NCBI GenBank assembly: GCA_001512485.1
Contig: LFRV01000093.1
Coordinates: forward strand, 1-64,000
Reading direction: 5' to 3'
Length of the DNA stretch: 64,000 nt
DNA from: Clostridiales bacterium DTU069
GTDB taxonomy: Bacteria; Bacillota; Clostridia; DSM-8532
Numbering within the stretch: the first letter of the stretch is position 1; each line of letters opens with the position of its first letter. The notes under the pieces are model-generated. The model was not told the origin of the DNA, made no database searches, and saw nothing but the letters and a program-made list of their open reading frames with translations. The translations under genes and the position numbers were made by a program. Shown one piece after another: positions 1-9,286 of this stretch.

Positions 1-104
1 ATTTTAGGCGTTATAGTAATTCAAGAGTAAGTTATATACCTGATTTTTGAGGCTTTTAAAAACAAAAAGAGTGAACAACGCAAAACGCATCCTGAATTTT
101 AATG

Positions 105-133
105 TTGACAAAGCATACTTCCTCTTGTATTAT
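105..133 (+). promoter_or_regulatory. Sigma-A promoter of tRNA-Tyr
   Basis: A consensus -35 TTGACA (105-110), a 17-nt spacer and -10 TATTAT (128-133) lie about 40 nt upstream of the tRNA. Spacing and match are those of a strong housekeeping promoter. Confidence 0.85.
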
Positions 134-172
134 ATTAATTGTTCGCCTTGAGCGAAGCATAAAAAAGAATAA

Positions 173-258
173 GGGAGAGTTCCCGAGCGGCCAAAGGGGG
201 CAGACTGTAAATCTGTTGCTATTCAGCTTCGGTGGTTCGAATCCACCCTCTCCCACCA
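173..258 (+). tRNA. tRNA-Tyr (anticodon GUA), CCA encoded
   Basis: The acceptor stem GGGAGAG (173-179) pairs with CTCTCCC (248-254), followed by discriminator A and an encoded CCA (256-258). The anticodon loop reads CTGTAAATC, giving anticodon GUA. The T arm has GGTTCGAATCC. The extra nucleotides between anticodon stem and T arm form the long variable arm expected of bacterial (class II) tRNA-Tyr. It appears to be a single-gene transcript with its own promoter and terminator. Confidence 0.95.
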
Positions 259-268
259 AAATTTGTAA

Positions 269-318
269 TAAAGGGGCTGTCTCAAAATAAGATTTGAGAT
301 AGCTCCTTTACTTTTTTA
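269..318 (+). terminator. Intrinsic terminator of tRNA-Tyr
   Basis: Two 18-nt arms (269-286 and 293-310) pair with only two G-U wobbles around a six-base loop, and the second arm is followed by CTTTTTT. The left arm contains GGGGCTGTCTCAAA, which also resembles terminal repeats of some IS elements (IS1182-like), but no second end or transposase is present, so terminator is the simpler reading. Confidence 0.75.
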
Positions 319-476
319 TTCCGGATGTTATCGAATCCTCCGTAAAAGTTTGCCCCAATAAAGGCTCCTGTAAGACTTTGCAGCATTGGTACCGCGAATA
401 GCTCGCTTGACAATGGCATTTCAGTAATGTTAAAATTCTTCCTGTAGCGTGCGGGAAGAGTATTTTCTCCCGTTGC
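282..476 (-). pseudogene. Possible relic of an unidentified coding sequence
   Basis: On the minus strand a frame stays open for about 64 codons between an in-frame stop near 478 and a TGA at 282-284. It reads like protein (for example LPARYRKNFNITEMP, then SLTGAFIGANFYGG), but there is no start codon or ribosome site at its head, and its last codons lie inside the tRNA terminator hairpin. I do not recognise the family. It may be the 3' end of a lost gene, or chance. Confidence 0.2.
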
Positions 477-512
477 TTATAAATTTTGTACTTATCGGTT
501 TATGGTGACAGC

Positions 513-1577
513 ATGTATGACATTGCAATTATTGGAGCAGGACCTGCAGGATGTACGTTGGCAAGGTTTCTGGACAAAAAGTATAGGGTATTACTTTTGG
601 ACAAGCGGGATGTAACGGATGATGATTACCCCGGAGTCCATAAATGCTGCGGGGGTTTATTGGCCCCGGACGCGCAGAATATGCTCGGCAGGATGGGAAT
701 GGCGGTTCCCGTATCAATTCTTGTTGATCCGCAGCTCTTTTTGGTAAGAACTATAGACCTTGATAACAAAATCGAAAGGTATTACCAGCGTTTTTACCTG
801 AATATTGACAGGCTTGCGTTTGATCGGTGGCTTATTTCGCTTGTTCCCAAAAATGTTGACCTGGCCCTTGGCTGCACGCTAAAAACATGCAGCAGTGAGT
901 CCGGTTTTGTAAAATTGTCTTTTACATACAACGGCAATACATACAGTGAAAAAGCGCGAGTGGTTGTCGGCGCGGACGGCGGAAATTCTACGGTCAGGCG
1001 CATATTCTTTCCCGACAAAAAAACTCCTTCGGTCTATATCGCGATACAGGAATGGTTTGAAGCAAATGATACGACGCCTTATTATGCCGCTGTTTTTGAC
1101 AAGACAATAACTGATTTCTATTCATGGATGATTTCGAAAGAAAATACGTTAATAATCGGCTCGGCGCTGAAAAAGGATAATCTTGCGCTTGACCGCTATA
1201 AAATGCTTAAAATGAGGCTTAGGGATTACGGGATTGTATACGGGAAAAAGATTAAAAGGGAAGGATCTTTTATATTCCGCCCGAAAGATATTTCTTCAAT
1301 ATATACAGGCAATGAAACATGCGCTCTGACAGGTGAAGCCGCAGGCTTTATCAGTCCCAGCTCGGCGGAGGGAATAAGTTACGCGTTAAAAAGCGCATAT
1401 TGCCTTGCCAAAGCTTTAAATGACGGACTGGACGACTTTCAGCCGGCGTACAGGAAACTTGTTTCAGGCATGAAGCGAAACATAGCCTTAAAGAATATGA
1501 AATGCCCGGCAATGTATTCACCGCTGCTTCGCAGCATAATTTTAAAGACAGGCATAAAATCAACCGACGTAATTTAA
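513..1577 (+). CDS. FAD-dependent oxidoreductase, geranylgeranyl reductase family
   Basis: 354 aa flavoprotein. The N-terminal dinucleotide fold MYDIAIIGAGPAG (GxGxxG at residues 8-13) binds FAD, and a second FAD contact motif (GEAAGFISPSSAEG) sits near residue 280, as in the digeranylgeranylglycerophospholipid/geranylgeranyl reductase family. These enzymes reduce isoprenoid double bonds; the bacterial substrate here is not evident. The ATG at 513 is chosen over an upstream in-frame TTG (486) because the Rossmann fold begins immediately after it. The gene converges on the glycosyltransferase gene with 6 nt between stops. Next to GtrB/GtrA-like genes, a polyprenol-modifying role is a reasonable inference. 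Confidence 0.8.
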   Translation: MYDIAIIGAGPAGCTLARFLDKKYRVLLLDKRDVTDDDYPGVHKCCGGLLAPDAQNMLGRMGMAVPVSILVDPQLFLVRTIDLDNKIERYYQRFYLNIDRLAFDRWLISLVPKNVDLALGCTLKTCSSESGFVKLSFTYNGNTYSEKARVVVGADGGNSTVRRIFFPDKKTPSVYIAIQEWFEANDTTPYYAAVFDKTITDFYSWMISKENTLIIGSALKKDNLALDRYKMLKMRLRDYGIVYGKKIKREGSFIFRPKDISSIYTGNETCALTGEAAGFISPSSAEGISYALKSAYCLAKALNDGLDDFQPAYRKLVSGMKRNIALKNMKCPAMYSPLLRSIILKTGIKSTDVI

Positions 1578-1583
1578 AAGCTC

Positions 1584-2546
1584 TTATTCGCGTGTCAGCG
1601 GTTGCTTATTGTCAGGCAGGTTTCTTGTTTCTTTAATGATATACAAGGGCCTGCCTTTTGCTTCGTCATATATTCTGCCGATATATTCTCCGATTATTCC
1701 AAGCATAAGCAGTGTTATGCCGTTAAAGAAAAGACTGACGCCCAGTATCGAGGCCCAGCCCGGCTGTACGGTTTCGGGGAAGAAAATTCTCTGTGCCAAA
1801 ATATATATCAAATATATGAAACTTCCTATCGATAAGACGGTACCGAGGTACGACGCGAGCTTTAAAGGTTTGTAAGAAAAAGACGTAATGCCGTCGGCGG
1901 CAAGCTTTAACATCTTCTTAAGCGGGTATTTTGTTTCACCCGCGAAACGTTCATCCCTTTCAAATTCTATTGCCGTTTGTTTAAAACCAAGCCAGCTTAC
2001 AAGGCCGCGGATATACCTGTTCCTTTCATTCACGAGTTTTAACGCGTCGCGGACTCTTGCGTCAATCAGGCGAAAATCGCCGGTATCTACGGGTATATTG
2101 ACATCGGTCATGCTCCTTAAAAACCTGTAAAAAAAGGCCGCTGTTGCGCGTTTAAAAATGCTTTCGCCTTTCCGGGACACCCGCTTTCCGTAAACGACAT
2201 CGTATCCTTCGCGCCATTTTTTAACCATTTCCGGAATCAATTCGGGGGGATCCTGCAGATCACCGTCAATAACGACAACGCACTCACCGGATGAATAATC
2301 CATACCGGCGGTTATCGCTATCTGGTGCCCGAAATTTCTTGAGAAATCAATCAGTTTAACCTTTTTATCGGCATCGCATATTTCCCTGAGTAATTGCCCT
2401 GTTTTATCTCTGCTGCCGTCGTTTATAAAAACGATTTCATATTCAAACCCGCTGTTTTCAAGAACATGAGTGAGGCGGCGATATGTTTCCTTTATAACGT
2501 CTTCTTCGTTATACATTGGGACAACAACTGAACAAACTGGTTTCAT
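1584..2546 (-). CDS. Polyprenyl-phosphate glycosyltransferase, GT2 family (GtrB/DPM1-like)
   Basis: 320 aa. It starts with the GT2 nucleotide-sugar fold (SVVVPMYNEED, residues 6-16), has the metal-binding segment DGDLQDPPEL near residue 95, the RG..SW.GF element of this subfamily, and two C-terminal membrane helices (about 235-285). The family moves a sugar from a nucleotide donor to undecaprenyl/dolichyl phosphate on the cytoplasmic face. The ATG at 2546 is preferred to an upstream start at 2630 because AAAGGAAG lies at the right distance. It is the last gene of a minus-strand run (gtrA-like, polytopic protein, FAD enzyme, this gene); GtrA-like proteins are the usual flippase partners of such enzymes. 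Confidence 0.85.
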   Translation of the reverse strand: MKPVCSVVVPMYNEEDVIKETYRRLTHVLENSGFEYEIVFINDGSRDKTGQLLREICDADKKVKLIDFSRNFGHQIAITAGMDYSSGECVVVIDGDLQDPPELIPEMVKKWREGYDVVYGKRVSRKGESIFKRATAAFFYRFLRSMTDVNIPVDTGDFRLIDARVRDALKLVNERNRYIRGLVSWLGFKQTAIEFERDERFAGETKYPLKKMLKLAADGITSFSYKPLKLASYLGTVLSIGSFIYLIYILAQRIFFPETVQPGWASILGVSLFFNGITLLMLGIIGEYIGRIYDEAKGRPLYIIKETRNLPDNKQPLTRE

Positions 2547-2639
2547 TTTATTCTTCCTTTCATATTTTATTGCCGTTTTGTGTTTAAAAATTACAATGCC
2601 TGACCTGCTGTGCGAAAAAACTCCGGCCATGAAAAAGCG

Positions 2640-3929
2640 TTACGGCGAAATGCCTTCCGCGGCTTTAAGGCCGGCTCTTATCGCGTAATTCTGCCCGCGG
2701 TCTTCGGGATAAATCTGGGCCATTGATGCAAGGTACAGTCCTTTCATTGGTGTTTCGAACTCAGGGATAAGCTTCGAATACCCGGTTCTTACAACGGGCT
2801 GGGCATCCAATGTGCGATTAACGTGGATATTTATTATCCAGTCCTCGCTGAAATCCGGAAATATCTTTTTAAGTCCGTCAAGAAACAATGTTTTTGTAGC
2901 TTCATCGTCCAGCTTGTACAAATCGTGGGACGGATCCAAATATCTCGAAAGATAAACGATATGCGAACCGTATTTATGTCCTTTGACAAGGTTCGTATGT
3001 TCAATTACAAGGACGAACGGGAATTTCTTATCCGCTACGGTCATCCAGTAATTTTCGGACAGGCTTTTTTTCAGTTCAAGAATCATGCATATATTTGATT
3101 TGTATTTTATTTTCCTCAATGAATCAAGCCAGGTTTTGCCCATACCTTTTATGACATACGTGAACTTTCGCGGGGAAGCGGTAAACAGAACCTTATCGAA
3201 ATACTTCGTACCGGCGGCGCTTTTTACCCGAAAACGGTCAATTTCTTTCGATATTTCAAACACCTCGTCATTTAAACGTATTTCACTTCCGGTTTCGGTG
3301 ATTATTTCGGCCATGCGGTTATACACTTTTTCAAAACCGCCTGTGATATAACCAAGCTGTTCCTTGTTAATGTTTTTGCCCCTGCTTGAGCCTCTGAGCT
3401 TAAATTTGTTCCAGATCCATGTTGCCGAAATTGCATCCGAATCAATATCAAATTTCGAATTCAAAAGAGGTTCCCAGACAAGGTTATATGCTTCACTGCC
3501 GGCATTTTTGATAATCCACTCGCGGGCGGTTGTGTCCTCAATGGCGAGGTAATCTTTTATAAACCAGGCTTTTAGTACCGTTAGTCCCATCCTGACACGG
3601 CTTATGAACGACAGCGGTTTGAACATCAGCAGGTCCATCGGGGAAGTGAATGGGTACACCTTATTGTTGATATAAATTACATTTTTGGGTTCATACCATT
3701 TGAGGTCATCATAAAGCCCAAGTTCTTTTACCGTGTCAATAAAAATGGTGTCGTTTGTGAAAACATGGTGGTAAAAAATATCCAGCATATCATCTCCGAC
3801 GGAGATTGCGGAGCACAGGCCGCCGAGCTTTTCACTCTTTTCGTAGACGGTGACTTTATTACCTTTAAGCGATAATTTCCACGCGGCAGTTAATCCGGTC
3901 GCTCCGGCTCCTATAACAGCAATTTCCAT
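2640..3929 (-). CDS. NAD(P)/FAD-dependent oxidoreductase (amine-oxidase/protoporphyrinogen-oxidase-like fold)
   Basis: 429 aa. The N-terminus GAGATGLTAAWKLS followed by VYEKSEKLGGLCS is the FAD-binding signature of the amine oxidase/UDP-galactopyranose mutase superfamily. The C-terminus (YLASMAQIYPEDRGQN) resembles the closing FAD contact. Members of this type often sit in surface-polysaccharide clusters, with substrates mostly unknown. It lies 38 nt downstream of the polytopic gene and 93 nt upstream of the GT2 start, so is probably in the same transcript. A role in converting a lipid-linked sugar is inference from context only. Confidence 0.75.
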   Translation of the reverse strand: MEIAVIGAGATGLTAAWKLSLKGNKVTVYEKSEKLGGLCSAISVGDDMLDIFYHHVFTNDTIFIDTVKELGLYDDLKWYEPKNVIYINNKVYPFTSPMDLLMFKPLSFISRVRMGLTVLKAWFIKDYLAIEDTTAREWIIKNAGSEAYNLVWEPLLNSKFDIDSDAISATWIWNKFKLRGSSRGKNINKEQLGYITGGFEKVYNRMAEIITETGSEIRLNDEVFEISKEIDRFRVKSAAGTKYFDKVLFTASPRKFTYVIKGMGKTWLDSLRKIKYKSNICMILELKKSLSENYWMTVADKKFPFVLVIEHTNLVKGHKYGSHIVYLSRYLDPSHDLYKLDDEATKTLFLDGLKKIFPDFSEDWIINIHVNRTLDAQPVVRTGYSKLIPEFETPMKGLYLASMAQIYPEDRGQNYAIRAGLKAAEGISP

Positions 3930-3967
3930 TATCGATTATCCTCCGGTTTATATTTTAATAATTTCTT

Positions 3968-6220
3968 TCAGTCGACTGAAAAAACAACAATATTTTTTAC
4001 GGGGTCCGTAAAGACAATCCGAAAAGTTTGATATAACAGTTCTTCATTCAGTGCGTATTCGTCCGCGTTTCTGTTTTGCTCTTCCACAACAATATATTTT
4101 ATTCCTTCCGAACCTGCCAGTTCGCGCAGATGTTCGGGATTGGCTCCTTCATATATATTTTTCATGTTTTTCTCTCTCTGATTTATATCATAGCCTGCCG
4201 TAATCGTAAAATACGGGTATCCGTTATATACCATCCTCCCGGCAAGAAAAATGGACATCGGAGCTCCATAATGGGTCTGGTAATGGGTCAGGAAAATATC
4301 ATCGGGTTCGGTTTCTTCAAGCACCCATTTTCGAAGCGGCTCGTTTTGATTATAGGATACACTGTTCCTGTCAAGGTTGTAAAGCGTTATTAAATCTATT
4401 ATTCCCGTAGAGAGCATTATAAGCGTCAAACACAGCGTTAAAACAATGGGTGCGGTTTTGCCCCGTTTCAAAAGCGTTGAAAACAAATCGGAAACAATTA
4501 TATTAAGAAGAATTACCGCTAAAATGATATATTTATGGTTTACGGTAATATCCGGCGTAAGCTGCAGTGTTGAAGCGAGTACAACAGGCGAGGAGAAAAC
4601 AGGAACAAGCAGCATTGTAGAAATACTTATACTTTCTATGTTTTTAACGGTTATATAAAGGTAAAGCCATACGCATGCGGCAGCAGTAATTATTCTCCAT
4701 CCGATGCTTATTGACGGCATCAATAAAACGAGGGTGGTAAGAAATGCAAAAGACGCAATAAAACCGGCGACTTTGTTCTTGCGCGCAATTGACGGGAGAA
4801 ACGCCGCGAGAAGAACAAACGGCAGGATTCCAAGCAGTTCAGTGTAAAACGAAGATATGACAAATATGTTATCCGAACCCGACAAAAATCCGGGTTTGTA
4901 TTTAATGCTAACCGCTCCGGTACCTCTGCCGACAAATACTTTTGATTGTATTACGGAGAGAATGAAAGTAAGCACAGCAGTTAATAGAAACTCCAATTTA
5001 TGTTTTGACAGCGCTGCCATCACGAATAAAACAGAAATTGCGGCAATAACCGCGGCTCCGTTCCAGAAGGCCAAAAGTCCGAGAAGTGCGCCCGCGATAA
5101 GGCAGGGCGCCGTATATTCGGGCTTCCATGCATCGGCAGTGAAAAAAATCCCATTTACCAGTTTTGGAAAATACAGCGGTTTTTTACCGGAATCAACATT
5201 TTTGCCGGCATTTTTCGTTTCGCTGTCTCTAATTTTTTCGTACGTTTCAATAAATACTGGCAGCATCAAAAAAAGCGCTATAATTATTATTCCGAAAGCG
5301 AACGCGAGATGCCTCTGGTTTATATAAACCTTTTGAGCCCAAAGTCCCCACGATTCATTTAAAGTATTCCCTATATGCTCTCTTGATTTGCCTGATGCGT
5401 CAAGATTGCTGCGTACGGCGCGGAAGAAATCCGTTATGCTTTTAAATCCGCTTGAAAACGTAAAAAAAGCAAACGAACTGCGAAATACAAAAAACAGCAA
5501 TGTAAGCAAGCCTGCCGAATGTTTTTTCGTAATGCCGACGGCAAGGCTGTAAAGAAGCATACTGAAGGAAACAATCGAAAGTATGCTTGGAAGGTTCAAA
5601 GCCAATGGCAAATTCAAACCGAGAAACTCGAGATTTCCGGCCATGAAATAGAACATGAAATGGTAGCGCATTGTTCCGTCAGGAAAGTGCGGGTATTGTG
5701 CGGGAAAATTTTTACCCAGCGAAAAAGAGCGTATTACAGGAAGGTGCGCTCCAAAATCGCTGAACGCCGAGTATCCCGCATGAAGCATATCGCCGCTTGA
5801 ATAAAGGGATCGGAACATAAAAATGCTCCAGAATAGGGCAGAACCAATCAGTACAAACCATTCAACGCCTGAAAAGCGAATTTGCAATCCGTATTTTTTT
5901 ATCTCATATATCGCCTTTTTTGTTTTATTAATGTTTTTATACGCAACCAGTAAAATAAAAACGACAGCAATTATGAAAGATGCTATATTGGCCGGCAGAA
6001 GCGGTTTTGACGCGGAACTGAAAACTACTGCGAAAAAATATGTAATCCATGAAAGCACAAGCGTTCCGGCAAGATATGAAGCCGGAAAAAATATAAAAGA
6101 AGGGCTTACGAGCCTGTCTTTGAGGATAAACCGTAAACGATGCTCCCAGTATGGTTCAAGTAACGTTATTAAACCTGCTCCGAGCAGGAAGGAAATAACA
6201 ATATACAGAATCGCCGGCAT
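3968..6220 (-). CDS. Large polytopic membrane protein, GT-C/DUF2298-like
   Basis: 750 aa with many predicted membrane helices and a C-terminal soluble segment of about 130 residues beginning near WVLEETEPDDIFLTHYQT. A conserved stretch around residues 185-215 (HFPDGTMRYHFMFYFMAGN) matches in position the YYY motif of the DUF2298 protein encoded divergently at 6907, and both end in a similar soluble domain, so the two look like distant paralogues. The layout recalls GT-C glycosyltransferases that use polyprenyl-phosphate sugars outside the membrane. No catalytic activity can be read directly. The 60-nt gap from the gtrA-like gene suggests co-transcription. Confidence 0.65.
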   Translation of the reverse strand: MPAILYIVISFLLGAGLITLLEPYWEHRLRFILKDRLVSPSFIFFPASYLAGTLVLSWITYFFAVVFSSASKPLLPANIASFIIAVVFILLVAYKNINKTKKAIYEIKKYGLQIRFSGVEWFVLIGSALFWSIFMFRSLYSSGDMLHAGYSAFSDFGAHLPVIRSFSLGKNFPAQYPHFPDGTMRYHFMFYFMAGNLEFLGLNLPLALNLPSILSIVSFSMLLYSLAVGITKKHSAGLLTLLFFVFRSSFAFFTFSSGFKSITDFFRAVRSNLDASGKSREHIGNTLNESWGLWAQKVYINQRHLAFAFGIIIIALFLMLPVFIETYEKIRDSETKNAGKNVDSGKKPLYFPKLVNGIFFTADAWKPEYTAPCLIAGALLGLLAFWNGAAVIAAISVLFVMAALSKHKLEFLLTAVLTFILSVIQSKVFVGRGTGAVSIKYKPGFLSGSDNIFVISSFYTELLGILPFVLLAAFLPSIARKNKVAGFIASFAFLTTLVLLMPSISIGWRIITAAACVWLYLYITVKNIESISISTMLLVPVFSSPVVLASTLQLTPDITVNHKYIILAVILLNIIVSDLFSTLLKRGKTAPIVLTLCLTLIMLSTGIIDLITLYNLDRNSVSYNQNEPLRKWVLEETEPDDIFLTHYQTHYGAPMSIFLAGRMVYNGYPYFTITAGYDINQREKNMKNIYEGANPEHLRELAGSEGIKYIVVEEQNRNADEYALNEELLYQTFRIVFTDPVKNIVVFSVD

Positions 6221-6280
6221 AAATTAACCATCCCTGAATCAATGCCCGCCGTCTTGAGGCGGAAGGCTCAACTGGCCTGT

Positions 6281-6736
6281 TCACTCATTGTAAATGACTT
6301 TTTTATACAAAATAAAGTTCCACGACACAATAAATACCATGATGAGTATTTTGGGCAGATAATAGGGTATCCACACAACAGTGGGGAAAAGGTACTCAAG
6401 CAGCTTTTTTATCGCTGTGAAAAGCAATATGTTTCCGACAACACCGTTGAATAGAAACAAAATGCCATAGGAAATCAACTGCTTTACAATATTTTTGCGC
6501 GATTTAAAAGTGAAAAATTTATTCATTAAAAAATTAAACCAGAAAATAAAGGTATAAACGATTATATTTGTCACGAGTTCATGCAGCGGGAGTATTTCCC
6601 GGAAAAACAGAAACAGCGAATATTCGATAATAAACGTAGATACGCCGACAATTAAATATCTGATAAATTTTTTAATCGAATCAGGATCCATAAATTCGGA
6701 CTTAAGTTTATCTTTCAACTCAATGATTCTGCTCAT
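6281..6736 (-). CDS. GtrA-like membrane protein
   Basis: 151 aa with four membrane helices (about 30-50, 60-80, 95-115, 122-142). Motifs include FIRYLIVGVSTFIIEY and FWFNFLMNKFFTFKS, the hallmark pattern of the GtrA family, thought to move polyprenyl-phosphate-linked sugars across the membrane. The start at 6736 is set by GGAGGAAG upstream; an ORF reaching 6859 would place coding sequence across the promoter. First gene of the minus-strand operon that ends with the matching GT2 enzyme. Confidence 0.85.
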   Translation of the reverse strand: MSRIIELKDKLKSEFMDPDSIKKFIRYLIVGVSTFIIEYSLFLFFREILPLHELVTNIIVYTFIFWFNFLMNKFFTFKSRKNIVKQLISYGILFLFNGVVGNILLFTAIKKLLEYLFPTVVWIPYYLPKILIMVFIVSWNFILYKKVIYNE

Positions 6737-6769
6737 TTTTCTTCCTCCGTAATCAATAAAGCCGATTAA

Positions 6770-6798
6770 ATTATACCAATATGCCTGTATTACTGCAA
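6770..6798 (-). promoter_or_regulatory. Promoter of the gtrA-like operon
   Basis: Read on the minus strand: -35 TTGCAG (6798-6793), 17 nt, -10 TATAAT (6775-6770), 34 nt before the gtrA-like start. Confidence 0.7.
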
Positions 6799-6819
6799 AC
6801 ATACTTGCGGTTATTCTCC

Positions 6820-6848
6820 TTGAGATTTTACCTGCCTGCTGATATAAT
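6820..6848 (+). promoter_or_regulatory. Promoter of the DUF2298 gene
   Basis: -35 TTGAGA (6820-6825), 17-nt spacer, -10 TATAAT (6843-6848), 58 nt upstream of the start codon. Together with the minus-strand promoter it forms a back-to-back pair. Confidence 0.75.
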
Positions 6849-6906
6849 GATTTTACCATAACGACGCATTTATTATTCCAAAATTTACATTTTTGGGAGG
6901 AAGGTT

Positions 6907-9186
6907 ATGACTAACCGTTCATCACTGCAAGCGCGGAAAACAATAACAAAATTTGTGCCGTATATTTTGTTTTTTTGCGTTTTTGCAATCTGGGCAGTCA
7001 TACTAAAAAATGAATTCAGGTATGTCCTTGTGTGGTGGGCGGTACTGCTGTTTATTGGGCTTATGTATTACCCGCTGTCAAATATGATTTTTTCTTCTTT
7101 CGTGGACAGGGGTTTTTTATTATCAAAAACAATCGGACTTGCTGTCAGTTCATATATACTGTGGCTTTTGTCTTTTTTTAAAGTTCTGCCTATGAGCCGG
7201 CTTGCCTGCTTCAGTGTTACGGTCGTACCGGGTGTGTTATTGTATATATATACGTTAAGCGGCAGGCAAAGAATGAAAGATTTGGTGCCTGATAATGATA
7301 CATTACAGTGGATTGTGACAGGGGAAAGCATTTTTGTGTTTTCACTGTGTTTCTGGACTTATTTGAGGGGTTTCAATCCGAAGATCGAGGGATTGGAAAA
7401 GTTTATGGACTATGGTTTTTTAAACAGCATACTCCGTTCCGAATATGTCCCGCCTAAAGATATGTGGTTTGCGGGCGGCAATATAAACTATTATTATTTC
7501 GGGCATTATACCTCGGCTTTTATAACAAGGTTAAGCGGATTAAAGACTGAAATAGCCTATAATATAATGATGGCTGCACTTTTCGCTTTTTGTATGGCAT
7601 TATGCTTTACAATAGCGGCAAATCTTCTTAAAGGCTTCGGAGTAAAAAAGAAATCGCATATAATATTTGGAGGAATGTTATCCGCATTTCTCGTTTCGCT
7701 TGGCGGAAATCTACATTCGTTTTTTTACGGGTTTTTATCAAAATTCACCAGGGAAGGCGACAAATACTGGTTTCCGGATGCTACAAGATATATAGGTTAT
7801 AATCCCGAAACAAGAGATAAGACAATACATGAGTTTCCGGTGTATTCATTTGTTGTCTCCGATTTGCACGCGCATGTGATAAACATGATTTTTGTTCTGT
7901 CGCTCATCGCTTTGCTTATCGCCATTTTCAGAAAGCTTGAAAAAAGAAAGGCGGGAAGTCTTGATAGGTTAAATATCCTTTCTGAAGCGTTTATTCCCGA
8001 ACTGCTGCTTCTCGGATTACTTACGGGCATCTTTCAGATGTCAAATTATTGGGATTTCCCGATTTATCTGACTGTAACGCTTTTTACTCTTTTATGTGCA
8101 GGCATACGGCAATACGGCTATAAAAAAGAAATGGCAGTAGTTTCATTTATCAGGTTTTTTATAGTGCTGGCATCTTCTATAGTTCTCACAATTCCGTTTA
8201 ATATGACTTTCGATAAAATGATGGGCGGAATACGCCTTACGGAAGACAGAACGCTGCCTCACCAATTCTTCGTCCTTTGGGGATACCAGCTTATACTTGC
8301 TGTAATTTTCTTTGTTTATATATTATATACCGAACAAAATGTTAAATGGAAATTGGAACGCGGAAAAGAAAGACTGAAAATCCGTTCAGGTATGACATTG
8401 ACTGCAAGAATTCAAAACGTGCTTGAAAAAAACCCGATTGAGGATGTTTTTGCGGTAATTCTCTGTGTCTCGGCAATAGGTCTGTTAATTATCCCCGAGA
8501 TTGTATATGTGAAAGACATATATTCCGCGGAGCACAAAAGAGCGAACACAATGTTTAAGCTTACCTACCAGGCGTTTATAATGTTCGGCATCACCGCCGG
8601 TTACATTTTTATCAGAATACGCCGGTATACGCGCAAGGACCGGGCGGTAACTACAGCGAAAATAATAATGATAATAATGATTGCGCTGCCGATGATATAC
8701 CCGTTTTATGCGATTCCCAGCTGGTACAGGTACCTTAATCCCGAAAGGTATGATGGGCTCGACGGCCTGGCATTTATGAAAAAAGATAATCCCGACGATT
8801 ACGATCTTGTAATGTGGCTGCGTGAGAACGTACAGGGCCAGCCAGCCATTTTGGAAGCAAACGGGGACAGCTATATGTATTACGGGAGAATTTCAATGGC
8901 AACAGGGCTTCCGACAATACTGGGCTGGTATGTTCACGAATGGCTGTGGCGAAATGATTATAATATAGTAAACGAAAGGGCAGAAGAGGTCAAAACGGTC
9001 TATATATCCGATGATATTGATATGACAAGGATGATACTTGAAAAGTATCAGGTAAGGTATATTGTAATCGGTAAAACAGAACGCGATTCATTTCCGGAAC
9101 TTAACGAAGAAAAGCTTTCGGCACTCGGCAGAGTCGTTTTTGAAAGACCTGATGTAAAGCTTATTGAAATAAAACAGCAGTATTAA
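6907..9186 (+). CDS. DUF2298 (Chlor_Arch_YYY) polytopic membrane protein
   Basis: 759 aa. The segment GGNINYYYFGHYTSAF (around residue 195) is the defining YYY motif of this family, first described in Chloroflexi and archaea. It has at least 14 membrane helices and a C-terminal extracytoplasmic domain starting near DYDLVMWLRENVQGQ, with GWYVHEWLWR further on. The family is regarded as putative GT-C glycosyltransferases or related oligosaccharide-handling proteins, but function is unproven. The ribosome site GGGAGGAAGG is strong. It is divergent from a paralogue-like gene in a GtrB/GtrA cluster, suggesting both act on the same lipid-linked sugar. Confidence 0.85.
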   Translation: MTNRSSLQARKTITKFVPYILFFCVFAIWAVILKNEFRYVLVWWAVLLFIGLMYYPLSNMIFSSFVDRGFLLSKTIGLAVSSYILWLLSFFKVLPMSRLACFSVTVVPGVLLYIYTLSGRQRMKDLVPDNDTLQWIVTGESIFVFSLCFWTYLRGFNPKIEGLEKFMDYGFLNSILRSEYVPPKDMWFAGGNINYYYFGHYTSAFITRLSGLKTEIAYNIMMAALFAFCMALCFTIAANLLKGFGVKKKSHIIFGGMLSAFLVSLGGNLHSFFYGFLSKFTREGDKYWFPDATRYIGYNPETRDKTIHEFPVYSFVVSDLHAHVINMIFVLSLIALLIAIFRKLEKRKAGSLDRLNILSEAFIPELLLLGLLTGIFQMSNYWDFPIYLTVTLFTLLCAGIRQYGYKKEMAVVSFIRFFIVLASSIVLTIPFNMTFDKMMGGIRLTEDRTLPHQFFVLWGYQLILAVIFFVYILYTEQNVKWKLERGKERLKIRSGMTLTARIQNVLEKNPIEDVFAVILCVSAIGLLIIPEIVYVKDIYSAEHKRANTMFKLTYQAFIMFGITAGYIFIRIRRYTRKDRAVTTAKIIMIIMIALPMIYPFYAIPSWYRYLNPERYDGLDGLAFMKKDNPDDYDLVMWLRENVQGQPAILEANGDSYMYYGRISMATGLPTILGWYVHEWLWRNDYNIVNERAEEVKTVYISDDIDMTRMILEKYQVRYIVIGKTERDSFPELNEEKLSALGRVVFERPDVKLIEIKQQY

Positions 9187-9226
9187 AATAATACATTCAG
9201 ACAGGCATACCGGAAAAAAAGGAAAG

Positions 9227-9286
9227 AAAAAAAGCACATATCAATATGTACTTATATAATAATGACATTTTCTAATGTGCTTTTTT
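9227..9286 (+). terminator. Terminator after the DUF2298 gene
   Basis: AAAAAAAGCACAT (9227-9239) is complementary to ATGTGCTTTTTT (9275-9286). The loop is long (35 nt) but the arm ends in a T run. Confidence 0.55.

Noticed and set aside
269-310. Palindrome with GGGGCTGTCTCAAA taken as an IS terminal repeat
   Set aside because: It pairs with itself over 18 bp, is followed by a T run and sits right after a tRNA, so it explains itself as a terminator. No transposase or partner end is present.
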